Below are positions 1 through 10,303 of a stretch of 64,000 nt of DNA, piece after piece. The stretch's first letter is position 1, and each line of letters opens with the position of its first letter. Origin of the DNA: Jeongeupia wiesaeckerbachi (GTDB lineage: Bacteria; Pseudomonadota; Gammaproteobacteria; Burkholderiales; Chitinibacteraceae); contig NZ_CP136946.1 in NCBI RefSeq assembly GCF_050916355.1, positions 2,666,001-2,730,000 of the forward strand, read 5' to 3'. The translations under genes and the position numbers were made by a program. Below the pieces are notes generated by a model. The model was not told the DNA's origin. It saw only the letters and a program-made list of their open reading frames with translations, and made no database searches.

Positions 1-1
1 G

Positions 2-643
2 GATTAGCCGTGCCTGCTGGCGCCATTCTCGAAACGACAGGCCGGTTTCACTGCGAAAGCGCCGCGCCAGTGTTCGGCTGCTGGCACCGGCGAGATCGGC
101 AAGCTGTTCGAGCGTTTCTTCGCCGTCAAGGCGCCCAAGCACGTAGTCGCACAGCCGCGTCAGCCGGGCGTCGTGCGGCATCGGCAAATGCAGCGGCGCC
201 GTAGGCAACTCATGCAGTTCGGCAATGATCAGCGTGGCGATCAGGCTGGCGCGACCGCCTTCGTCCTGACGGATCGGTAGCGCGGTCAGTGCCAGAATCA
301 GCTCTCGCAACAGCGGGCTGACTTCGAGCACCATGCAACGCGCGGGCAGGCCGGGCGTGGCGGCCGGCTCGACATAGATCGTCCGCATTTCGGCGTCGCT
401 GGCGATCATCACCCGGTGCGGCGTTTGCGGCGGCACCCACAGCGCCCGTTGCGGCGGCAGCACCCAGTTGCCTTGGGCGGTTTCGACCCGCATCACGCCG
501 TTGCACGCGTAGACCAGCTGGGCCTGCCGGTGCTGGTGTACGCCGGAGTCATGGCCTTGGGCGTAGTTACGGCTCATCGCGACCACGGTCTGCGGCAGGG
601 CGTCGTAGTTGTCCGGATCGAGATCTGAATATGGCTGATTCAC
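2..643 (-). CDS. AraC-family transcriptional regulator (3' end outside window)
   Basis: Reads on the minus strand without a stop to the window edge, so the C-terminus is missing. The N-terminal part looks like a cupin sensor domain (HQHRQAQLVYACNG, then WVPPQTPHRV). The C-terminal part carries the first AraC helix-turn-helix (EETLEQLADLAGASSRTLARRF). The start used here is a GTG at 643 with no clear ribosome binding site, so the exact N-terminus is uncertain. It is divergent from the MFS pump gene that begins 102 bp away. Local control of that pump is a reasonable inference but is not shown. Confidence 0.85.
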   Translation of the reverse strand, partial: MNQPYSDLDPDNYDALPQTVVAMSRNYAQGHDSGVHQHRQAQLVYACNGVMRVETAQGNWVLPPQRALWVPPQTPHRVMIASDAEMRTIYVEPAATPGLPARCMVLEVSPLLRELILALTALPIRQDEGGRASLIATLIIAELHELPTAPLHLPMPHDARLTRLCDYVLGRLDGEETLEQLADLAGASSRTLARRFRSETGLSFREWRQQARLI

Positions 644-744
644 GATAAACTATGGCAGATTAGTGCTGAGTGGACAGCATAGACTCTTGCGGTGTAAGCG
701 GTAAACCGCGACGCGTCTCGTTATCTGTCTCCCGGAGTTGCAGC

Positions 745-1947
745 ATGCAAGCCAAACCGCTCACCCTGCCGGCCCAGGCTGCGCAGAACACTGCCTTCAT
801 GGTGCTGGCCGCAATCAGCGTTTCGCACCTGCTCAATGACATGATCCAGTCGCTGATCCTGGCCATCTACCCGATGCTCAAGGACAGTTATGCGCTGAGC
901 TTTGCGCAGATCGGCCTGATCACGCTGGTCTACCAGCTCACCGCATCTATCCTTCAGCCCTTGATCGGCTTCTACACCGACCACCGGCCGCAGCCGCATT
1001 CACTGTCGATCGGCATGGGCTTCACCTTGTGCGGCCTGCTGCTGATGTCGCAGGCGGCGCAGTTCCACTGGCTGCTGGTCGCTGCGGCGCTGGTCGGCAT
1101 CGGCTCGTCGGTGTTCCATCCGGAATCGTCGCGCGTGGCGCGGATGGCATCGGGTGGCCGCCACGGGCTGGCGCAATCGTTGTTCCAGGTCGGTGGGAAT
1201 CTCGGTTCGTCGCTTGGCCCCTTGTTGGCCGCGCTGGTGATCCTGCCGCGCGGGCAGGGCAGCATCGCCTGGTTCTCGATCGCCGCAATGCTGGCGATGG
1301 CGATCCTCTACCGTGTCGGCCACTGGTACGGCGTGCAAAGGATGGCGGCTGCCGCGCGTAAATCGACGCCGGTAACGGGCACGCTGCCGCGTGGCACGGT
1401 GATGCGGGCAATGACGGTACTGGCGCTGCTGGTGTTCTCGAAGTACTTCTATCTCGCCAGCCTGAACAGCTATTACACCTTCTATCTGATCGACCGCTTC
1501 GGCCTCGGCATCCGCGACGCCCAGCTCTATCTCTTCCTGTTTCTGTTCGCCGTCGCGGCGGGTACGGTGCTCGGTGGGCCGATCGGCGACCGGGTCGGTC
1601 GCAAGCGAGTGATCTGGGGGTCGATGCTCGGTATTGCGCCGTTTGCGCTGGTGTTGCCGTATGCCAGCCTGTTCTGGACCGCGGTGCTGACGGTGATCAT
1701 CGGTCTGATCCTCGCATCGGCATTCTCGGCGATCCTCGTCTACGCGACCGAGCTGGTGCCGGGCAAGGTCGGCACGGTGGCCGGGCTGTTTTTCGGCTTT
1801 GCCTTCGGCATGGGCGGTATCGGCGCGGCGGCGCTGGGCAAGCTCGCCGATCACACGAGCATCGAATACGTCTATCGCGTGTGTTCGTTCCTGCCGCTCT
1901 TGGGGCTGCTGACGTTCTTCCTGCCGGATGCGGAGCCGAAGCGATAA
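745..1947 (+). CDS. fsr: MFS efflux transporter, fosmidomycin-resistance (Fsr) type
   Basis: A 400-residue major facilitator with about 12 hydrophobic segments. The N-terminal stretch NDMIQSLILAIYPMLK followed by SFAQIGLITLVYQLTAS is typical of Fsr-type proteins, and the inter-half loop motif GDRVGRKR is present. It is expected to sit in the inner membrane and export small drugs by proton antiport. The ATG at 745 is preceded by GGAG at 733-736; a longer reading frame upstream lacks such a site. The neighbouring divergent AraC gene may control it. Confidence 0.85.
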   Translation: MQAKPLTLPAQAAQNTAFMVLAAISVSHLLNDMIQSLILAIYPMLKDSYALSFAQIGLITLVYQLTASILQPLIGFYTDHRPQPHSLSIGMGFTLCGLLLMSQAAQFHWLLVAAALVGIGSSVFHPESSRVARMASGGRHGLAQSLFQVGGNLGSSLGPLLAALVILPRGQGSIAWFSIAAMLAMAILYRVGHWYGVQRMAAAARKSTPVTGTLPRGTVMRAMTVLALLVFSKYFYLASLNSYYTFYLIDRFGLGIRDAQLYLFLFLFAVAAGTVLGGPIGDRVGRKRVIWGSMLGIAPFALVLPYASLFWTAVLTVIIGLILASAFSAILVYATELVPGKVGTVAGLFFGFAFGMGGIGAAALGKLADHTSIEYVYRVCSFLPLLGLLTFFLPDAEPKR

Positions 1948-2109
1948 CGGCGGGTACCGAATGCGTGTACCTCCCGGCCGGTCTGCGAAGACAGGCTGGG
2001 GTGGTTTTCGTATCGGATTTGAGCGCTTATGCTGGGATTTGTGGCGTGTCGCTTGTTCGGCAAGCCGCGATGCAGGCGTGATTGGTCGGCATCGCCAGGG
2101 CGGGGCGCA

Positions 2110-2147
2110 AAAACAAAAACCCCGATCCGGGGATCGGGGTTTTTGTC
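2110..2147. terminator. Rho-independent terminator, bidirectional
   Basis: A GC-rich stem (CCCCGATCC paired with GGATCGGGG) is flanked by an A-run on the left and a T-run on the right, so it can act in both directions. It lies just downstream of the minus-strand tRNA-Leu pair and about 160 bp after the MFS stop codon. Confidence 0.85.
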
Positions 2148-2152
2148 GTAAT

Positions 2153-2240
2153 TGGTGCCCAAGAGAAGACTCGAACTTCCACGGTGTTGCCACCGCTAGG
2201 ACCTGAACCTAGTGCGTCTACCAATTCCGCCACCTGGGCA
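2153..2240 (-). tRNA. tRNA-Leu (anticodon CAG), copy 2 of a tandem pair
   Basis: An 88-nt class II tRNA on the minus strand with CCA encoded. The anticodon stem CTAGG/CCTAG closes the loop TTCAGGT, giving anticodon CAG. A long variable arm and the T-loop TTCGAGT are present. It differs from the other copy in the acceptor stem, where its 3' strand reads CTTGGGCA instead of CCTGGGCA, giving one G-U pair. Confidence 0.95.
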
Positions 2241-2277
2241 TTTATCTCAATTAAGCAAGCAGTTGTATCGTCAGTAG

Positions 2278-2365
2278 TGGTGCCCAGGAGAAGACTCGAA
2301 CTTCCACGGTGTTGCCACCGCTAGGACCTGAACCTAGTGCGTCTACCAATTCCGCCACCTGGGCA
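2278..2365 (-). tRNA. tRNA-Leu (anticodon CAG), copy 1 of a tandem pair
   Basis: An 88-nt minus-strand tRNA-Leu with fully paired acceptor stem (TGCCCAGG / CCTGGGCA), anticodon CAG and encoded CCA. It is separated by 37 bp from an almost identical second copy. The two are probably co-transcribed and share the terminator near 2130. Confidence 0.95.
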
Positions 2366-2427
2366 CTGCTCTTGCGCTAAACTACTTGCTGCTCGAGAGG
2401 TCGCCAATATAAGGATGCGTCGAAGCG

Positions 2428-5373
<2,946 letters not shown>

Positions 5374-5482
5374 ACGAGTCGTGTATCGTGGCGGCCCTGC
5401 ACTGGTTGCGGGGCTGCCCGTACCGTGACGTCTGGTGCGCGCATGCTGTGTGCATTTGTTTGATTTAAAAGGAATTCTCATC

Positions 5483-5842
5483 ATGTTTATCGTCGACCGT
5501 TCGGCCGCGCTGATTCGCCCGAAACAGCCTTTCCTGGACTGGCTGCTGGGCTTGCCGGGGAACGACATTCCGCTGTCGCTGGAAGACGTCCGTGCCGATT
5601 GCACCGTGATCCTGATCCCCGAGGCCAACGAGCCCGAGGACGGCGTCGCGCATATCGACGAAATTGCCGAACAGATTTTCGAGATGGAGTTGTCGTCGTG
5701 GGTAGGGGACGAGGAACTCTGGCCGAAGAAGCGCAATCTGAAGCTGTTCTGGGAATGGTTCGACGTCGAAATCCACCTTGGCGTGATGGATAGCGTTGCA
5801 GAGGAAATCCACAACACGCCGTCGGATCACAGCTACCACTGA
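5483..5842 (+). CDS. Conserved hypothetical protein
   Basis: A 119-residue acidic soluble protein beginning MFIVDRSAALIRPKQPFLDW. It has no signal peptide and no motif I recognise as catalytic. The ATG at 5483 follows the Shine-Dalgarno-like AAAAGGA at 5467-5473. It lies between RNase R and a SIMPL-domain gene and ends at a terminator, so it is probably monocistronic. Tryptophan- and glutamate-rich sequences such as LFWEWFDVEIHLGVMDS are typical of a small conserved protein family in betaproteobacteria, but the function is unknown. Confidence 0.75.
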   Translation: MFIVDRSAALIRPKQPFLDWLLGLPGNDIPLSLEDVRADCTVILIPEANEPEDGVAHIDEIAEQIFEMELSSWVGDEELWPKKRNLKLFWEWFDVEIHLGVMDSVAEEIHNTPSDHSYH

Positions 5843-5874
5843 TGCCGCTGCGGGTCGCCGCCTGCTTCGGTTCC

Positions 5875-5896
5875 AGCCCCGTCAGCGGGGCTTTTT
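5875..5896 (+). terminator. Rho-independent terminator
   Basis: The stem AGCCCC / GGGGCT with loop GTCAGC is followed by TTTTT. It ends the transcript of the small gene that stops at 5842. Confidence 0.85.
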
Positions 5897-5909
5897 GATA
5901 GGGAAACGT

Positions 5910-6623
5910 ATGCGCCGCATTGCTGCCTGCCTGTTGCTCGCCGGCTTGTCCGGCCCGGTTCTGGCTGAAACGCTGAACTACAACGTCGTCAACCTGAATG
6001 CCCAGTCGAGCCGCGAAGTCGGCAACGATACCGCGCATGCCTTGCTCTATGTCGAGCTGAGCGATAGCGACCCGGCGCGTCTGGCCGACAAGGTCAACCA
6101 GACGCTGGCCGCAGCGGTCAAGCGCGTCAAATCGGTCGGCAGCGTGCAGTCGGGCGGCACCGGCTACACCACTTTCCCGATCTACAACAGCAAGACCAAC
6201 AAGCAGGAAGGCTGGCGCGGTCGGGGCGAGTTGCGGCTGAACAGCAAGGATTTTTCCGCGCTGTCCAAACTGCTGGGCGAGTTGCAGCAGCCACTCGCCA
6301 ATGGCATCGGCATGCAGCTGGCGGATGTCCGTTACGGGGTGTCGGAGCAGAGGCGCGATCAGGTTGAAAACGAGTTGATCGAAGAGAGCCTCAAGGCCTT
6401 CCGCCAGCGCGCCGATCTGGTCCGCCGCAATCTGGACGGTAGCGGTTTCAAGGTCATCAACGTCAACGTCGACACCGGTCAATCGGTGCAGCCGCCGATG
6501 CCGATGTACAAGTCCGCGCGGGCGATGTCGGCCGATGCCGTCGGTGCCGCACCGCCCATGCTCGAAGGCGGCGACAGCCGTGTTTCAGTTACCGTGTCGG
6601 GCAGCATCCAGGTCCAGCAATGA
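5910..6623 (+). CDS. Periplasmic SIMPL (DUF541) domain protein
   Basis: A 237-residue protein with a cleavable signal peptide (MRRIAACLLLAGLSGPVLA, then ETLNYN). The body fits the SIMPL/DUF541 family: NLNAQSSREVGNDTAHALLYVELSD, TGYTTFPIY and VSVTVSGSIQVQ at the end. Proteins of this family are exported, and some are outer-membrane associated; their role is poorly defined. The stop codon overlaps the start of the next gene (ATGA), implying translational coupling. Confidence 0.85.
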   Translation: MRRIAACLLLAGLSGPVLAETLNYNVVNLNAQSSREVGNDTAHALLYVELSDSDPARLADKVNQTLAAAVKRVKSVGSVQSGGTGYTTFPIYNSKTNKQEGWRGRGELRLNSKDFSALSKLLGELQQPLANGIGMQLADVRYGVSEQRRDQVENELIEESLKAFRQRADLVRRNLDGSGFKVINVNVDTGQSVQPPMPMYKSARAMSADAVGAAPPMLEGGDSRVSVTVSGSIQVQQ

Positions 6624-7051
6624 CGCCGTTGCCGCTGCGGCTGGTCCGTTCGCGGCAACAAAGCGGCTTGCACGCGCTGGCCCTGGCCGGCGCCGTCGCA
6701 GCGGCCATCGTGACGCCCTGGCCGTGGCGTGCCGCCGGCCTGGTCTGGCTGTGCGGCGCAACGCTGCTGCTGCGTCGCCGGCGCCAGCCGATCGGACTGG
6801 CGGCTTGCGATGACGGCTCGTTGTCGCTGCACTGGCCGGACGGCAGCAGTAGTGCCGCGACGCTGGCACCAAGCTCGCGCGTCGGCGTCTGGCTGATCGC
6901 CTTGCAGCTATCGGGAGAGCGCGGTACGACCTCGCTCGTGCTGTGGCCCGACAGCGCTGACGCCGAAAGCTTGCGCCAATGGCGGATCTGGCTGCGCTGG
7001 GCGCGGCCGGCGGTGTTGCGGCGCTTGCAGCAAGCCGGCGATCCACGCTGA
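6620..7051 (+). CDS. YgfX-like membrane protein
   Basis: A 143-residue protein with a basic N-terminus, two adjacent hydrophobic segments (ALALAGAVAAAIVTPWPW and AGLVWLCGATLLL) and a basic RRRR stop-transfer, followed by a small beta-rich cytoplasmic part. This layout (two TM helices, then a WPDGS-like strand region and a terminal WIWLRWA) fits the YgfX/CptA family. It overlaps the preceding SIMPL gene by four bases. Confidence 0.6.
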   Translation: MTPLPLRLVRSRQQSGLHALALAGAVAAAIVTPWPWRAAGLVWLCGATLLLRRRRQPIGLAACDDGSLSLHWPDGSSSAATLAPSSRVGVWLIALQLSGERGTTSLVLWPDSADAESLRQWRIWLRWARPAVLRRLQQAGDPR

Positions 7052-7088
7052 CCTTGCGCCGGATCAAAGGCGTGACCGCCTTTGCCGA

Positions 7089-7117
7089 TTGAACGACGTT
7101 CCGCTGCCGTTTATAGT
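7089..7117 (+). promoter_or_regulatory. Sigma-70-type promoter of the copper efflux operon
   Basis: TTGAAC at 7089-7094 and TATAGT at 7112-7117 are separated by exactly 17 bp. The predicted transcription start falls at about 7124, which is also the ATG of the first gene. An inverted repeat AAAGGCG/CGCCTTT lies just upstream (7066-7083) and could be an operator or a weak terminator of the preceding gene. Confidence 0.6.
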
Positions 7118-7123
7118 CCTGTC

Positions 7124-7501
7124 ATGCTCGCAAGCTTCAAATCGTCACGTCTGGCGTGGCTCGTCGCCATCCTGCTGGTTTTTGCCCAGCTGGTCACGGC
7201 CGCCTATGCCTGTGCCGAAGCCTTGCCGCCGCAACCGCGCGCGCCGATGCTCGACATGTCCGACTGCGACATGCTGGAGATGGTCCAGCCGGTGATCTGC
7301 AAGGCACATTGCCAGAACGGAGCGCAATCGGCCGACGTGCAGCTGCCGCAGCTGGCGGCGCCGCTCTTTGTCGCACTGTTCCTCGCGTCACCCTATCTTG
7401 AAGCGCCCGATGCCGGCACCGTGCAGGCCAGGGGCGACCCGCCGACGCTGATCGCTGCGTCACCGCCACTCCGGATCCAGTACCAGGTCTTTCGCAATTA
7501 G
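7124..7501 (+). CDS. Small exported protein at head of copper efflux operon
   Basis: A 125-residue protein from the ATG at 7124, with a hydrophobic export segment (LAWLVAILLVFAQLVTAAYA) and a Cys/Met-rich stretch (MLDMSDCDMLEMVQPVICKAHCQNG) suited to metal binding. A second hydrophobic segment (LFVALFLASPYL) follows, and the C-terminus PPLRIQYQVFRN resembles small proteins found upstream of CusC-type genes. Longer upstream starts would lie before the predicted promoter, so I reject them. A direct role in copper handling is inferred from context. Confidence 0.65.
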   Translation: MLASFKSSRLAWLVAILLVFAQLVTAAYACAEALPPQPRAPMLDMSDCDMLEMVQPVICKAHCQNGAQSADVQLPQLAAPLFVALFLASPYLEAPDAGTVQARGDPPTLIAASPPLRIQYQVFRN

Positions 7502-7631
7502 TCCGCGCTGATCGCTCGTCTTCGCGTTCGGCCTGACTGCATCGTGCTGTCCTGCTCCCACACACCCGGGAGCATCGGGCATGCACATCGTGCTCTCCAC
7601 CGAACGCATTCGAAACCGCGTGGAGAGACCC

Positions 7632-8837
7632 ATGTCCCCCTTATTCGTTCTGGCCGCCACATTCGGTGCCGCCAGCGTCGGCGCGCATGCGCTGACCCTT
7701 GATGAAGCCCTTGCCGCCACCGGTACGGCACCCGACATCGCCGCCAGTGCCGCCGCGACGAGCGCCGCCCAGTCGTTGACCCGTTCGGCCGGTGCCTTGC
7801 CCGATCCCAAGCTGTCGGTCTGGGTCGACGACCTGCAGACGTCCGGCCCCGACGCCTACCGTGTCGGTGACGCCAAGCGCATGGTCAGCCTGATGCAGGA
7901 AGTGCCGAACGGCGACCTTCGCGACGCCGAGCGGCAGATCGCCGGTGCGCAGCTGCAGACCAGCGAGGCGCAGGCCCGCTATGCGCAACTCAACGCCCGG
8001 CGCGAAACCACGCTGGCGTGGCTGGCATTGCACTACCTCGATCGCAAGCTGGATGTACTGGCGGCCCAGGATGCTGACAATCGGCACAGCCAGCAGGCGG
8101 GCGTTGCCGCGCTCAAGGGCGGGGCATCGGCCGACGCCGCGCTGGCGGCACGGCTCGAACGCGACCAGCTCGACGACAGCCGTGACGACATCGAACGCGA
8201 TCGTGCCAGGGCCCGGGCGCAGCTGGCGCGCTGGGTCGGCCCGGAACTGGCCGCGCAGCCGGTCACGGGTGGGTTGCCGGCGTGGCTGACCGCCGCACGC
8301 GCACAGGCCGACGACATTGCCGAACAACCCGAGATCCGCGCAGCGGCAACGCAGGTGGGCGCCGCGCAGGCCGAGTTGGCACTGGCACGGGCGGCGAAAA
8401 AGCCCAACTGGGGCGTCGAGGTCGGCTGGGGTTACGACGCGATGGATCAGGGCATGGCGATGGTGAAGTTCAGCTTCGATCTGCCGGTGTTCGCCGCATC
8501 GCGCCAGGACCCGAAGATCGCCGCTGCGCTGGCCAATGTGCAGAAGAGCGACGCCGAACGGCAGGCTCGGATGGCGGGCTACCGGCAGCAGATCGACGAA
8601 CTGCGCGCCGAGCGGATGGCGACCCTCGCTCAGGTGGACCGGCTGAAAACGCGCACCCTGCCGCTGATCGACCAGCAGGTCGAACTTGCGCTCGCCGGAA
8701 TGAAGTCGGGCAAGGGCAGCGACAGCGTGCTGGGCGCGCGCAAGGCGCGACTGGCCGCACAGATGCGTGCGATCGAGCTCGAATCCCAACTCGCCAATGC
8801 CGACACCCGGCTCTACTTCCTGACCGGAGCGCACTGA
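7632..8837 (+). CDS. cusC: Outer-membrane efflux protein (CusC/TolC family)
   Basis: A 401-residue protein with signal peptide (MSPLFVLAATFGAASVGAHA) and the alpha-helical repeats of TolC-type efflux ducts: LTLDEALAATG near the start, ALPDPKLSVWVDD, and LALARAAKKPNWGVEVGWGY. The ATG at 7632 has the ribosome binding site GGAGAG. It forms the outer-membrane channel of the tripartite Cu(I)/Ag(I) pump with the next two genes, with which it overlaps (TGATG). No lipobox is visible, unlike E. coli CusC. Confidence 0.88.
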   Translation: MSPLFVLAATFGAASVGAHALTLDEALAATGTAPDIAASAAATSAAQSLTRSAGALPDPKLSVWVDDLQTSGPDAYRVGDAKRMVSLMQEVPNGDLRDAERQIAGAQLQTSEAQARYAQLNARRETTLAWLALHYLDRKLDVLAAQDADNRHSQQAGVAALKGGASADAALAARLERDQLDDSRDDIERDRARARAQLARWVGPELAAQPVTGGLPAWLTAARAQADDIAEQPEIRAAATQVGAAQAELALARAAKKPNWGVEVGWGYDAMDQGMAMVKFSFDLPVFAASRQDPKIAAALANVQKSDAERQARMAGYRQQIDELRAERMATLAQVDRLKTRTLPLIDQQVELALAGMKSGKGSDSVLGARKARLAAQMRAIELESQLANADTRLYFLTGAH

Positions 8838-10303
8838 TGAACACCAGGACTACGATTGCGATCGCCATCGCGGCACTGGGCATCGGTGCGTTCGGCGGCT
8901 GGATGGGCGCCCGCAAGGGGCTGGATCAGGCCGCGTCGGCCCCGAGCGGCGTGCCCGACAAACCGGTGCTGTACTGGTACGACCCGATGAAGCCCGATGC
9001 GCACTTCGACAAGCCGGGCAAGTCACCCTTCATGGACATGGCGCTCGTGCCGCGTTACGCGGACGAGGCCGGGGACGCATCGAGCGGCGTACGCATCGAC
9101 CCGGCGCTGACGCAGAACACCGGCGTCAAGCTGGCCAGGGTCGAGCGCGGCGAGCTGGCCGGCGGTTTGTCGGTGTCCGGCACCGTCGTCTTCAACGACC
9201 GCGATGTGGCGATCGTCCAGGTGCGTACCGGCGGCATCGTCGAGCGCGCCTATCCGCTGGCGACCGGCGACGTGGTCGCCGCAGGCAGTCCGCTGGCCGA
9301 CGTGCGTGTGCCCGAGTGGCTGGCGGCACAGAACGAATACCTGGCGCTGCGCGGCGATGCACAGCTGGCGGCGGCGGCGAAATCGCGGCTGATCCAGCTG
9401 GGGATGAGCGCGGCGGCGGTGGCGCAGCTCGAGCGCAGCGGCGTGGCGCGACCGGTGGTGACGATCAGCGCGCCGCGTGGCGGGATGATTGCCGAGCTTG
9501 GCGTGCGTCAGGGCATGACCCTGACGGCAGGGCAGGCGTTGGCACGGATCAACGGGCTGGCCAGCGTGTGGATCGAGGCCGACGTGCCCGAGGCGCAAGC
9601 CGCGACGCTGCGCATCGGGGCGCCGGTGCAGGCGCATTTCGCCGCGTGGCCGAATGCACCGGTCGCTGGCAAGGTGACGGCGCTGGTGCCCGAGCTCAAG
9701 CTGGATACCCGCACCGTTCGGGTACGGATCGCGGTGCAGAACAAGGACGGCCGGTTGCGGCCCGGCCTGTATGCACGGGTGACGCTGTCCGGCGAGGCGA
9801 CGCCGGCGCTACTGGTGCCGAGCGATGCCCTGATCGCCACCGGCAAGCGCTTTGTCGTCATCGTCGCCGACGGCAAGGGTGGTTTCAGCCCGGCCGAGGT
9901 CAAGATCGGCAGGGAGGCGGGCGGCAAGACCGAGATCTTTGCGGGCCTGAGCGAAGGGCAGCAGGTCGTCGCTTCGGGCCAGTTCATGATCGATTCGGAG
10001 GCGAGCCTGCGTGGCGTACTGGCGCGGATGGCGAGTGCGCCGGCTGCAGTCGCCAGCCAGACGGCAATGGCGCCGCTCGAAGGCGTCGGCGTCGTTAAAT
10101 CGGTCGGGGCCGGCTCGGTGACGCTCGCACACGAGCCGATTGCCGCGCTCGAATGGCCGGCGATGACGATGCCGTTCACGCTGATGAGCTCGTCCACCGC
10201 CAAGGGCATCGCGGTCGGTGACACCGTGCGCTTCACGCTGATGATGCATGGCGACGACGTGATGATTGCGTCGATGAGCAAGACCGGCGGAGGTCAGCAA
10301 TGA
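8837..10303 (+). CDS. cusB: Copper efflux RND periplasmic adaptor with CusF domain
   Basis: A 488-residue membrane-fusion protein. After an N-terminal membrane anchor comes the metal-binding segment YWYDPMKPDAHFDKPGKSPFMDMALVPRY, then barrel-sandwich and alpha-hairpin regions (GGIVERAYPLATGDVVAAG, SAPRGGMIAELGVRQGMTL). Residues from about 410 form a fused CusF-like domain: GVVKSVGAGSVTLAHEPI followed by EWPAMTMPF, giving the His, Trp, Met, Met copper site. It links CusC to CusA and hands copper over in the periplasm. It starts within the cusC stop and overlaps cusA. Confidence 0.93.
   Translation: MNTRTTIAIAIAALGIGAFGGWMGARKGLDQAASAPSGVPDKPVLYWYDPMKPDAHFDKPGKSPFMDMALVPRYADEAGDASSGVRIDPALTQNTGVKLARVERGELAGGLSVSGTVVFNDRDVAIVQVRTGGIVERAYPLATGDVVAAGSPLADVRVPEWLAAQNEYLALRGDAQLAAAAKSRLIQLGMSAAAVAQLERSGVARPVVTISAPRGGMIAELGVRQGMTLTAGQALARINGLASVWIEADVPEAQAATLRIGAPVQAHFAAWPNAPVAGKVTALVPELKLDTRTVRVRIAVQNKDGRLRPGLYARVTLSGEATPALLVPSDALIATGKRFVVIVADGKGGFSPAEVKIGREAGGKTEIFAGLSEGQQVVASGQFMIDSEASLRGVLARMASAPAAVASQTAMAPLEGVGVVKSVGAGSVTLAHEPIAALEWPAMTMPFTLMSSSTAKGIAVGDTVRFTLMMHGDDVMIASMSKTGGGQQ

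Noticed and set aside
1948..2109. Gene between the MFS pump and the tRNAs
   Set aside because: Short frames here have no ribosome binding site or recognisable sequence; the region seems to hold only the terminator.
2153..2365. tRNA-Leu pair as an integration site of a genomic island
   Set aside because: No integrase gene or direct repeat of the tRNA 3' end was seen nearby, and both sides carry ordinary chromosomal genes.
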